A stretch of DNA of 64,000 bases from contig JAGUVW010000010.1 in assembly GCA_020062665.1 (NCBI GenBank), forward strand, positions 1 to 64,000, in the 5' to 3' direction. Source of the DNA: Pseudomonadales bacterium (GTDB taxonomy: Bacteria; Pseudomonadota; Gammaproteobacteria; Pseudomonadales; Ketobacteraceae). Made by a program: the position numbers and the translations under genes. Positions 53,579 through 61,176 of the stretch are shown here, piece by piece. The notes beneath the pieces are model-generated. The model was not told the DNA's origin. It did no database searches and was given only the letters and a program-made list of their open reading frames with translations. Position 1 is the first letter of the stretch. Each line of letters starts with the position of its first letter.

Positions 53579-55090
53579 ATGAAGACACGGATTATCACCA
53601 CCACGCTTTTAATGCTGACGCTGCTTGCAGTGGCGGGCTGTCACGACGATCTGTACGTCAGAACCCACAGCGGCTGGATCAAGGGGTTGTGGGCGGACAA
53701 TGTCAAAGGTGGTGTTCGCACGTTTCTGGGCATTCCCTACGCGCAGGCCCCGGTGGGGGAGTTGCGTTTTGTTGCGCCACAGCCGGTACAGCGCTGGAAT
53801 GGCCTGCTGAAAGCGGAAGCGCTCGGGCCATCCTGCGTGCAGCGTGCGGGCGCGTTGGCGGCAGCGGGTGAGCAGAGTGAAGATTGCCTCAGCCTCAATG
53901 TGTATGCGCCGGCGAACATTCCCAAGGGCGGCATGCCTGTCATGGTCTTCATCCACGGTGGCGCCTTCATCGCCGGTGGCAGCAGCCAGTACAACGGCCA
54001 GCGTCTGGCGGAGGCAGGCAACGTCATCGTGGTCACGTTGAATTATCGTTTGGGCGCACTGGGTTTTTTCAAACATCCCGAGATTGCCGGCTCCGGCAAC
54101 GCGGCCCTGGCAGACCAGCAACTGGCACTGCGCTGGGTGAAAGACAACATCAAAGCCTTTGGCGGCAATCCCGAGAATATTACGCTGTTGGGCGAATCCG
54201 CCGGCTCGGCCAGCGTGTGCGTGCACATGGTGGCGCCGGGCAGCCAGCAGTTGGTGAATCGCTTCATTCTGCAAAGCGGAACCTGCATTGGCGGCTTGCA
54301 GTTCCTCGGCGAAAGTCAGGCCGATGCGCTGGGAGTGCAGCTGGGCAATGATCTGTGCGCGGATGTGGCGGATACGGCAGGCTGCTTGCGCGAACTCGAT
54401 TCCACCGCGCTGGTGAACTGGGGCGCGAGTAACGGACTGTTTGGCGCGGGCTGGGCACCCACGGTGATTGCAGGCAGCGACACCTTGCCGGCACCGGCAC
54501 TGCAATTGTTTGCCAGCGGCCAGTACAGCGCCGGCGAAGTGATCATCGGCACCAACCGGAATGAATGGGGATTGTTCCAGAGCATTGGCCTGGCGCCTGC
54601 GGTCCAGACTGTGGCGCAACTGTCGGCGCTCATTGATGCCCAGTTTGGCCCGGCGGCGGCGCTGGTGAAAGCGCACTACCTGCCACCGGTGGACGCGCTG
54701 GCGAATCCCGAACTGGTGCGCCTGTACAGCGACACTGTGTTCCGCTGTCCGTCCCGCGCGCTGGCGCGTGTTCTCAGCGCACAGGGCACACCGGTGTGGC
54801 TGTACAGCTTCGACGAAGGCCTTGCATTCCACGCCATGGAACTGCCCTATGTGTTCGGTAACCCGAGCCCGGTGCTGGCGCCAGTGCTGGTGGAACCCCT
54901 GCGTGCCACCGTGCAGGACTACTGGACAGGTTTTGCAGCGAGCGGCAATCCAAACCGCGATGGCCAGCCCGAGTGGCCCGCCTATGATGCGGTGAGCGAC
55001 CAGCACATGGTGTTGAAGGAAGTGTCCGCAGCCGGCGCCAACCTGGCCCAGTCCGCCTGCGATTTCTGGAGTGCGTTGGCGGGAGGCTGA
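53579..55090 (+). CDS. Type B carboxylesterase, lipoprotein
   Basis: The 503-residue product has signal MKTRIITTTLLMLTLLAVAGC: a lipobox with lipid-modified Cys21, so it is membrane-anchored. It is a type-B carboxylesterase (cholinesterase-like): FLGIPYAQAPVGELRF, SEDCLSLNVYAP, VFIHGGAFIAGGSS (oxyanion hole), LLGESAGSASVCVHM (nucleophile Ser), Glu in the middle region and AFHAMELPYVFGNP (His region). It would cut esters in the periplasm or at the surface. The MFS transporter upstream may take up a product. Confidence 0.9.
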   Translation: MKTRIITTTLLMLTLLAVAGCHDDLYVRTHSGWIKGLWADNVKGGVRTFLGIPYAQAPVGELRFVAPQPVQRWNGLLKAEALGPSCVQRAGALAAAGEQSEDCLSLNVYAPANIPKGGMPVMVFIHGGAFIAGGSSQYNGQRLAEAGNVIVVTLNYRLGALGFFKHPEIAGSGNAALADQQLALRWVKDNIKAFGGNPENITLLGESAGSASVCVHMVAPGSQQLVNRFILQSGTCIGGLQFLGESQADALGVQLGNDLCADVADTAGCLRELDSTALVNWGASNGLFGAGWAPTVIAGSDTLPAPALQLFASGQYSAGEVIIGTNRNEWGLFQSIGLAPAVQTVAQLSALIDAQFGPAAALVKAHYLPPVDALANPELVRLYSDTVFRCPSRALARVLSAQGTPVWLYSFDEGLAFHAMELPYVFGNPSPVLAPVLVEPLRATVQDYWTGFAASGNPNRDGQPEWPAYDAVSDQHMVLKEVSAAGANLAQSACDFWSALAGG

Positions 55091-55146
55091 TGCTGCTCGT
55101 CAGCGCTAGCCGCCCCAGCTATTGTCCATCTGCAGTGCACGCTTGC

Positions 55147-55191
55147 AAATAGTTTCCTGGGAAATTAATATTGTTTCCAAGGAAACTATTT
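55147..55191. promoter_or_regulatory. Tandem operator upstream of the MarR gene
   Basis: Two palindromes, TTTCCTGGGAAA (55153-55164) and GTTTCCAAGGAAAC (55173-55186), have centres 21 bp apart (two helical turns). The outer halves also form an 11-bp perfect inverted repeat (55147-55157 with 55181-55191). Position directly before the regulator gene suggests autorepression. Confidence 0.6.
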
Positions 55192-55203
55192 CAGGCTGCC
55201 ACC

Positions 55204-55677
55204 GTGAACGACCGTCACTCCTCCATCGAAGCAGAAACGCTGCTGGAATCGCACCTGGGTTATTGGCTGCGGCTGGTGTCGAATCAGGTATCAGCCACGT
55301 TCGCCCGCGCGCTGCAGGAACGCCAGGTGACGGTGGCGGAATGGGTGGCGCTGAACCAGATCAATGATCACACCGCCATCGCGCCTGCACAGCTGGCGGA
55401 TGCCATGGGGATGACCCGGGGTGCCATCACCAAGGTGCTCGACAAGCTCGAGACCAAGGCATGGATCGTCCGCGTGCCCAGTGTGTCCGATCAGCGGGTG
55501 CAGTGCCTGTCACTCACACGCCAGGGCCGGCGCATCCTGCCGGAACTGGCCGCACTGGCCGATGCCAACGACCTTCACTTTTTCGCGGCGTTGAGTGCGA
55601 CCGAACAGGCCGCGCTGCGGGCATTGCTACGCAAGGTCGCGACGGCTCACGGCATCCGTACTGCACCCGTCGACTGA
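55204..55677 (+). CDS. MarR family transcriptional regulator
   Basis: The GTG at 55204 (MNDRHSSIEAETLLE) was chosen because a TTG at 55171 would lie in the operator. The 157-residue product has the winged helix: recognition region MGMTRGAITKVLDKLETKAW and wing SVSDQRVQCLSLTRQGR. It probably binds the tandem palindrome upstream and controls the following DUF1398, luciferase-like and MAPEG genes. The ligand is unknown. Confidence 0.88.
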   Translation: MNDRHSSIEAETLLESHLGYWLRLVSNQVSATFARALQERQVTVAEWVALNQINDHTAIAPAQLADAMGMTRGAITKVLDKLETKAWIVRVPSVSDQRVQCLSLTRQGRRILPELAALADANDLHFFAALSATEQAALRALLRKVATAHGIRTAPVD

Positions 55678-55707
55678 GCCATCTTCAACCCATTGCAGGA
55701 GACTGTC

Positions 55708-56127
55708 ATGAGCCACGCCATTGCCAATCTTCAATCCGCCCTGCAACGTGCCCTGGCCGTCCGGCCGCAAGTGGGAGGTTTTCCCACTCTGGCCGAAACC
55801 TTGCGTGTTGCCGGTGTGCGTCGCAACCAGTGGTCGCTGCCCTCCTGCCAGGCGCTCTACCTCACTGAGCTGGGAGCCGTGGTGATTCAGGGGGAGCCGT
55901 TGCTGAGCGGCTGCGCGGAAGTGGCAGACTTCGATGCAGCGGCCCTCATCCGCGCCCTGCGGGCAGATCAGTCCGGGGCGAGCACCTTTCCCGAATTCCT
56001 GCAGGCGGCCTGGCGTGCCGGAGTGGTGCGCTATGACGTGGATCTGCTGGCGCGCAACGTTACGTACCTGGGCAGCAATGGCGAGCGCTATGTGGAGGAC
56101 TATCCCGCAGTGACGTTGCCCGCCTGA
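55708..56127 (+). CDS. DUF1398 family protein
   Basis: ATG 55708 (MSHAIANLQSAL) gives 139 residues. The pattern FPTLAETLRVAGVRRNQW and TFPEFLQAAWRAGVVRYDVD, then YLGSNGERYVEDYP, fits DUF1398 proteins of unknown role (YbcV-like). It is 30 bp after the marR gene and probably in the same operon. Confidence 0.82.
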   Translation: MSHAIANLQSALQRALAVRPQVGGFPTLAETLRVAGVRRNQWSLPSCQALYLTELGAVVIQGEPLLSGCAEVADFDAAALIRALRADQSGASTFPEFLQAAWRAGVVRYDVDLLARNVTYLGSNGERYVEDYPAVTLPA

Positions 56128-56210
56128 GCGTGAGCGCCCAGCTACACATGCCACTCTGCCGCCGGGCAACCCGCACTGTGACGCGGCAAGCAAAAGATGC
56201 GCTCGCGCGA

Positions 56211-56240
56211 TTGTCAAAATGAAATCCCACAGACCATACT
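56211..56240 (+). promoter_or_regulatory. Candidate promoter of the luciferase-like gene
   Basis: TTGTCA (56211-56216) and CATACT (56235-56240), 18 bp apart, 99 bp before the start. The rest of the 56128-56339 gap shows nothing else. Confidence 0.35.
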
Positions 56241-56339
56241 TGAACAGGTAATGCCCATCGGCACCTAGTGTTGCATTGGGGGAACACGAAGCCGCGCCGA
56301 CGCTTGGCGGCAAGGCCTGGAAGTAGCTCAGGGATTCTC

Positions 56340-57401
56340 ATGAATTTTGGTGTGCATTTTCAGATAGGTTGCAGTTCGAGTCAGTCACCGGCCCAGCGTT
56401 ATCGCGAGTCGCTGGAGCAGGCCATTCACGCGGAGTCATTGGGGTTCGAGTCCGTGTGGCCGGTGGAGCAGCATTTCAACCAGCGCGTGTCGGTGATGCC
56501 GGCGCCCATGCTGTTCCTGGCGGCACTGGCGGCCAGAACATCGCGCATCCGATTGGGTACCGCAATCACCATTCTGCCCTTCAATCATCCCGTGCGGGTG
56601 GCCGAGGAACTGGCGACGCTGGATGTGCTCAGCGGCGGCCGGGTGGAGTTCGGTTTTGGCCGTGGTGCTGTGCCGGCGCACTTCGAACGTTTTGGTGTGC
56701 CGATGGCGGAAAGTCGTGAGCGCATGCTGGAATCACTGAGTATTGTCGAAGGCCTGATTGCGCAGTCGCAATGGAGCTATGCCGGCAACTATTTCCAGCT
56801 CGACGCTGTGACGCTCACGCCCCGCCCCCTGCAGCAACCGTTCCCGACCCCGCGCGCCGCCGCCAACAGTCTGGAAACCTTCGAGCTGATGGGGCAGCTG
56901 GGCTATCCCATCTTCGCTGCGTCGCACATCAATCCGTTTCCGCGTCTGCCCCAGATGATTGCCGCCTACCGCACGGAGTTTGCCCGCGCCAACCATCCGG
57001 CGGAAAAATCCTGCAGTGTTGATCTGCTGTGTCCGGTGTTCGTGGGTGAATCGCTGGCGTGTGTCGAAGCCAGCGTCAGCGACAGCCTGGATAACTTCAA
57101 GCAGATAGCTCTCGATGAAGTGGCGCCTCTGCTGAACGATCTGTCCATCAGCAGCCTGCGCGAGCGGGTGGCCTATCTGCAGGGCATGTGTTTCGAACAG
57201 GTCAATCGAGACATGGGCATTTTCGGCGATGCGCCCACCTGTGTCGCGCGCATCCAGGCATTGCGCGCGCAGTTCGATATCGACCGCCTCATCTGCTGGT
57301 TCGATCCCGGCGGACTGGTGCCCCACGCCAAGGTGATGCAGTCGATGGCGCTGTTTGCCAGGGACGTGATGCCGCATTTCGCGGATACTGCAGCACTCTG
57401 A
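56340..57401 (+). CDS. Luciferase-like flavin monooxygenase
   Basis: ATG 56340 gives 353 residues: MNFGVHFQIGCSSSQSP. It is an F420/FMN TIM barrel of the bacterial luciferase-like class. Marks are AESLGFESVWPVEQHF (cofactor and substrate face), IRLGTAITILPFNHPVRVAEE and TLDVLSGGRVEFGFGRG. Members oxidise alkanes, aldehydes, sulfonates or other small molecules with reduced flavin. The substrate is unknown. It is followed 21 bp later by a MAPEG protein. Confidence 0.87.
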   Translation: MNFGVHFQIGCSSSQSPAQRYRESLEQAIHAESLGFESVWPVEQHFNQRVSVMPAPMLFLAALAARTSRIRLGTAITILPFNHPVRVAEELATLDVLSGGRVEFGFGRGAVPAHFERFGVPMAESRERMLESLSIVEGLIAQSQWSYAGNYFQLDAVTLTPRPLQQPFPTPRAAANSLETFELMGQLGYPIFAASHINPFPRLPQMIAAYRTEFARANHPAEKSCSVDLLCPVFVGESLACVEASVSDSLDNFKQIALDEVAPLLNDLSISSLRERVAYLQGMCFEQVNRDMGIFGDAPTCVARIQALRAQFDIDRLICWFDPGGLVPHAKVMQSMALFARDVMPHFADTAAL

Positions 57402-57422
57402 CCGCCATTCTGGAGCATGCTT

Positions 57423-57857
57423 ATGACAATGGAACAGCAGATTCTCGCCCCGGTGATTGCGCTGGTGGCATGGTCAATGGTGATGTGGATCTGGATGTAC
57501 GCGACGCGGCTTCCCGCCATGCGTGCCGCCAGGATGATTCCCGATCCCAACGCGCCTGCCGGCGAGCAGATGGCGCAGTTGCCACCCCAGGTGCGCTGGA
57601 AGGCCGACAACTACAATCACCTGATGGAGCAGCCCACCATTTTCTACGCGCTGGCGATTGCGCTGGCGGTGCTGGATGAAGGTAGCGGCGTCAATCTGCA
57701 GCTGGCCTGGGCCTATGTGATCTTCCGCGTGATACATAGCCTGGTGCAGGCGCTGACCAACAAGATCGAAATCCGCTTTGTGCTGTTTGTGCTCTCCAAT
57801 GTTCCGCTGTTCGCGCTGACCTACAACGCCGGCCTGGTTGTGCTGCGCGGGATGTAG
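57423..57857 (+). CDS. MAPEG family membrane protein
   Basis: I chose ATG 57423 because GGAG is 7 bases upstream; ATG 57417 is too close to it. The 144-residue product has four membrane helices and the family block RWKADNYNHLMEQPTIFYA, then VYVIFRVIHSLVQAL-type sequence. MAPEG proteins handle glutathione or lipid substrates. Bacterial members are mostly uncharacterised. Confidence 0.85.
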   Translation: MTMEQQILAPVIALVAWSMVMWIWMYATRLPAMRAARMIPDPNAPAGEQMAQLPPQVRWKADNYNHLMEQPTIFYALAIALAVLDEGSGVNLQLAWAYVIFRVIHSLVQALTNKIEIRFVLFVLSNVPLFALTYNAGLVVLRGM

Positions 57858-57865
57858 TTCAGGCA

Positions 57866-57885
57866 ATCCCCCGGAACCGGGGGAT
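57866..57885. other. Strong hairpin after the MAPEG gene
   Basis: ATCCCCCGG (57866-57874), loop AA, CCGGGGGAT (57877-57885). There is no U tract, so it may stabilise the transcript end rather than terminate it. Confidence 0.5.
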
Positions 57886-57980
57886 CTATCCGGTGGCTGC
57901 CGTCCGCGCAGCCTCGAATCTTACTCTGATGGCGACGCTTCAACGTCGAACTTTCCAAACAGCCATCAGAGGATGTCACC

Positions 57981-58397
57981 ATGAATACCATTATCCCCCG
58001 CAAACTGCTTGTCACTGCCGTTGTCATTGCCTGTGCGCCGCTGGCGCTGCCGGCCTTGGCGGATCATCGCTGCGCCGACGTGAATCTGCAGGTCACCAAT
58101 CAATATCGCGATCCGGTCACCAACGCGCTGGTGGACATCAAGGTCGTGGACTTCGATTACTGGGACAAGGAAGACAACAAGTGGCGCGAGGAATCCACCG
58201 ACAACAAGATCATCGATCCGAACCAGACCGGTGTGTGGAACAAGGGCCTGGAATACATCGGCGGTGAAAGCGGTGTGAAGGTACGCGCCCACTACAAATA
58301 CCGTCAGGCCGGCGGCAAGTGGAGCGCCACCCATACGGCGCTGTCGAGCATGTTCAAGTGCGTCGACGGCATGAATGTGGCGATTGTGGTGAATTGA
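57981..58397 (+). CDS. Small secreted protein of unknown function
   Basis: The 138-residue product has a signal peptide (about residues 1-27, ending PALA). The mature part has two Cys (one near each end: HRCADVN and MFKCVDG) that could form a disulfide, with a beta-rich look. I recognise no family. It lies 123 bp after the MAPEG gene and has a hairpin at its stop. Confidence 0.7.
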   Translation: MNTIIPRKLLVTAVVIACAPLALPALADHRCADVNLQVTNQYRDPVTNALVDIKVVDFDYWDKEDNKWREESTDNKIIDPNQTGVWNKGLEYIGGESGVKVRAHYKYRQAGGKWSATHTALSSMFKCVDGMNVAIVVN

Positions 58398-58415
58398 TCC
58401 GGCAGGGCCGGATCA
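58395..58415. other. Hairpin at the stop of the small secreted protein gene
   Basis: TGATCCGGC (58395-58403, including the TGA stop), loop AGG, GCCGGATCA (58407-58415). It lies between convergent genes but lacks U tracts. Confidence 0.4.
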
Positions 58416-58449
58416 GCGCAGGGGCAGGTGTTTGGCGCGGGGTGGTTCG

Positions 58450-58650
58450 TCAGGCCTTGACGTTGATCACCTGCCCGGCGACGCCACCGCTGCTGGACAG
58501 GGTGGGCAGCACTGGCAGGGCTTGCAGCAGTTGCAGCGCGCCTTCGGCCTGCAGATCGATGGCTTTTTTCAGCACGGCGATCTCGGCGGTCTGCTGCAGT
58601 TTGGCGCTGGACATGTGGGTGGCCAGGCCGGCGATGGTGGAGGTTTCCAT
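58450..58650 (-). CDS. YjfB-like small protein (putative motility protein family)
   Basis: ATG 58650 gives 66 residues: METSTIAGLATHMSSAKLQQ, then TAEIAVLKKAIDLQAEGALQ and VINVKA at the end. Size and pattern fit the YjfB putative motility protein family, whose role is unknown. The longer in-frame start is not supported. No flagellar gene is in the window. Confidence 0.7.
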   Translation of the reverse strand: METSTIAGLATHMSSAKLQQTAEIAVLKKAIDLQAEGALQLLQALPVLPTLSSSGGVAGQVINVKA

Positions 58651-58761
58651 GAAAAGCCTCGAAACGGGGAGCGATGGCGTCCATAGGTTATCGGCCGGAT
58701 CGCCGCCCGCTTGAGCCTGCCGTGCACCCTCCACCGCGCAGCACCCGTTCCCCCAGTGCAA

Positions 58762-59190
58762 TCAGCGGCTTGCGTTCTGCAGCAGTTGCTGGCGCCGGTG
58801 CAGGGCGCCGTTCATCTGGTCGGTGAGGCGACGCCATTCCTGCAGCAGGGGTTCGGATTGCGCAATATCGGGCGCGCGCAGCAGGCGGACGCGGATGCGG
58901 GCCACCAGATCCTGGAACAGCGGATCGCGCTCGGTCAGTGCGGGCATCGTGGCCAGGGCCGGCTGGGCGGCGCTGATGTCGGCGAGCAGGGGATCGGCGG
59001 GATCGAGCAGGCCGATCAGGGTGCGGGCGTGGGTCAGGTACTGCTGTTCGAGCGTCTTGGCGTCGTCGCTGACCTGCTGCGCGATGGTAGCCTGGGCGGC
59101 TTGCAGGCGGGAACGGTCGGCGTGCCAGGCCATCCAGGTGAGGCTGGCCAGCAGTGCGGTGGCAACGGCGAGCAGCATCACATGCCTCAT
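58762..59190 (-). CDS. Hypothetical membrane-anchored protein of the lemA operon
   Basis: The 142-residue product has one N-terminal membrane helix (about residues 3-22) and a soluble helical part. The start overlaps the lemA stop by 4 bases (ATGA), so it is translationally coupled to lemA. No family was recognised. Confidence 0.75.
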   Translation of the reverse strand: MRHVMLLAVATALLASLTWMAWHADRSRLQAAQATIAQQVSDDAKTLEQQYLTHARTLIGLLDPADPLLADISAAQPALATMPALTERDPLFQDLVARIRVRLLRAPDIAQSEPLLQEWRRLTDQMNGALHRRQQLLQNASR

Positions 59191-59741
59191 GACAGCATCA
59201 CCTGCACAGCGTGCGCGGTTTCGTCCTGCGCGTTGAAGAATTCAGCGGCAGCGAAATGCCCTGCCCAGGCGATCACCATGGCCGGGAACTGGGAGCGCCC
59301 GGTTTCATAGCGGCTCACGCATTCGTTGTAAGCGTTGCGCCGGGTGGCGATGCGGTTCTCGGTTTCGATCAGTTCCTGTTGCAGCGACTGGAATTGCTGG
59401 TCGGCTTTCAGCTCGGGATAGCGTTCCACCAGCAGCAGGATGCTGGCGAGCAGCGCAGAATCCTGGGGCGTCGCCAGATTGGCATCGTGCACGTTGATGC
59501 CGTTGCTGCCGGCACGGGCGCGCACGGTTGCCAGCAGGGTGTCGCCTTCGTGCCGGGCATAGGCTTTCACTACATTCACCAGATTGCCGATCAGGTCGTA
59601 ACGGCGCTGCAGCTCCACATCCACATGCGCCCAGGTCTGCGCCACCGTATTGCGCAGTGCCACCAGATGGTTGAAGGCAAGGAAATACCACAGGTAAAAC
59701 CCGAGCCACAGAATCACGGAAATACCAGTGAGGATCATCAT
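59187..59741 (-). CDS. lemA: LemA family protein
   Basis: The ATG at 59741 overlaps the TPM gene stop (TGATG); an upstream open extension shadows that gene. The 184-residue product has an N-terminal membrane helix (about 5-27) and LVALRNTVAQTWAHVDVELQ, then the family block RRYDLIGNLVNVVKAYARHE and RNAYNECVSRYE. LemA proteins are membrane-anchored helical bundles that often pair with TPM-domain proteins, as here. Their role is not settled. Confidence 0.88.
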   Translation of the reverse strand: MMILTGISVILWLGFYLWYFLAFNHLVALRNTVAQTWAHVDVELQRRYDLIGNLVNVVKAYARHEGDTLLATVRARAGSNGINVHDANLATPQDSALLASILLLVERYPELKADQQFQSLQQELIETENRIATRRNAYNECVSRYETGRSQFPAMVIAWAGHFAAAEFFNAQDETAHAVQVMLS

Positions 59742-60958
59742 CACCAGCTCCGCGAGGCGCCACCGCCTCCGCTGCGACCCCCGCCAGAGGAACCGCCACC
59801 ACCCGATCGGCCGGAACCGGAGGAGTCGGACAGGCGTGGCGTGTTCTCGACCCGCGTGGTTTTGTGCTTGCAAGACTGGCAGTTGCCGTCGATCTGCACC
59901 CGGCCACCGTGGGAACGGGTGGCGGCCACCAGCGTCATGCGGATTTCGCGGAACGTGTGTGCCTTGCACTTCGGGCACTCCTTGTAGGATGAAAACAGCG
60001 CCACATAACGCTCGGTGTCCGTCTTGAGGCAGGCCGGGCAATACCACACATCGTAATCCACCGAACCGAGCCGCTCCTCCAGACGTTGCACCTGCGTCAG
60101 ATGTTTGTCGTCCTCTGCTTCGCCCAGCAGTTGCAGCGGGCCGCTGCAGAATTCACAGGCGCGGGGCCGGTAACGGCGGAACAGACGACCATTGAGCAGC
60201 AGCGACCACACCAGCGCGCCGCCACCTACGACGAGTTGGGGAAGCGGCAGCGGATCGTAAGCTCCCAGAGCGACATAGGCAAAGCCTGCCAGGCAGATCA
60301 CTCCCAGCGCGAGCACACCTGCCAGATACATCAGCAGCGGCGGGAAATGCTTTTTGCGTCGCACAACGAAATACAGCGCGAACAGAGCAATGCCCAGTCC
60401 GGTGGCGCCGTACAGCACATTCTTCAGATCATCCAGCCGGGTGCGGGTATAGCGGGGCGCCGAATCCGCAACGCCCTGCGCGGCCTCGGGGTTGCCCAGC
60501 AGAACCTGCGCAATGGCCTCGGTGCCAGAAAGAATGCCCGCCTCCATATCATTGTTGCGGAAATGCGGAATCACATAGGTGTCGAGCATGCGCCCCGCCA
60601 GATCGTCGGACAGTAGCCTCTCCAGCCCATACCCCACCTCAATACGGGTACGCCGCTCGTTCGGCGCCACCAGGAACAGCACCCCGTTGTTGCGGTCGCG
60701 ATCACCGATACCGATCTGGTTGAACATCTGCGTGGCGAATGAATCCACGTCCTGGCCGTTGAGGGACGGCACCGTGATCACCATGACTTCGGCGGACGTC
60801 TGCTGCCTGACCTGCTCCAGCAGGTTTTCAAGGCGGGCGCGATTATCGGCGCTCAGCACATCGGCACTGTCCCGCACCCAGCCGGTGCGGGCAGGCTCCC
60901 CATACACCGGGTTCAGGGACAGCAACACAATCAGTAAAACCAGCAGATTCCGTAGCAT
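59741..60958 (-). CDS. TPM-domain (YgcG-like) membrane protein with zinc ribbons
   Basis: The 405-residue product has a signal peptide (about 1-20) and a TPM domain: GWVRDSADVLSADNRARLE, VITVPSLNGQDVDSFA and LVAPNERRTRIEVGYGLE. Two or three membrane helices lie around 190-265. Four CxxC pairs then follow (CEFC, CPAC, CPKC, CQSC), probably two zinc ribbons, and a Gly/Ser-rich tail ends GGGGASRSW. TPM proteins are tied to membrane protein quality control and photosystem repair in other organisms; the bacterial role is unclear. It heads the operon with lemA and the small membrane protein. Confidence 0.87.
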   Translation of the reverse strand: MLRNLLVLLIVLLSLNPVYGEPARTGWVRDSADVLSADNRARLENLLEQVRQQTSAEVMVITVPSLNGQDVDSFATQMFNQIGIGDRDRNNGVLFLVAPNERRTRIEVGYGLERLLSDDLAGRMLDTYVIPHFRNNDMEAGILSGTEAIAQVLLGNPEAAQGVADSAPRYTRTRLDDLKNVLYGATGLGIALFALYFVVRRKKHFPPLLMYLAGVLALGVICLAGFAYVALGAYDPLPLPQLVVGGGALVWSLLLNGRLFRRYRPRACEFCSGPLQLLGEAEDDKHLTQVQRLEERLGSVDYDVWYCPACLKTDTERYVALFSSYKECPKCKAHTFREIRMTLVAATRSHGGRVQIDGNCQSCKHKTTRVENTPRLSDSSGSGRSGGGGSSGGGRSGGGGASRSW

Positions 60959-61176
60959 GAGAGATTCCAGGACAAAGCAGATTCAGCACATGGAAGTCAT
61001 AGTGCCATGACTGCGGCGAACTGTAGCAAAAACCAGCAACGTTGCCTGTGATTTAATACCGCTGCCAGCGCGCCCCGGATGTTGGCCGTTGACCCTGCCC
61101 AAATCCGGATGAGTGTGCTAATACTGAGCTATCTGCAAGGTATTCCGCATAAAACCGACCGCCGGGAGTCAAGGCA

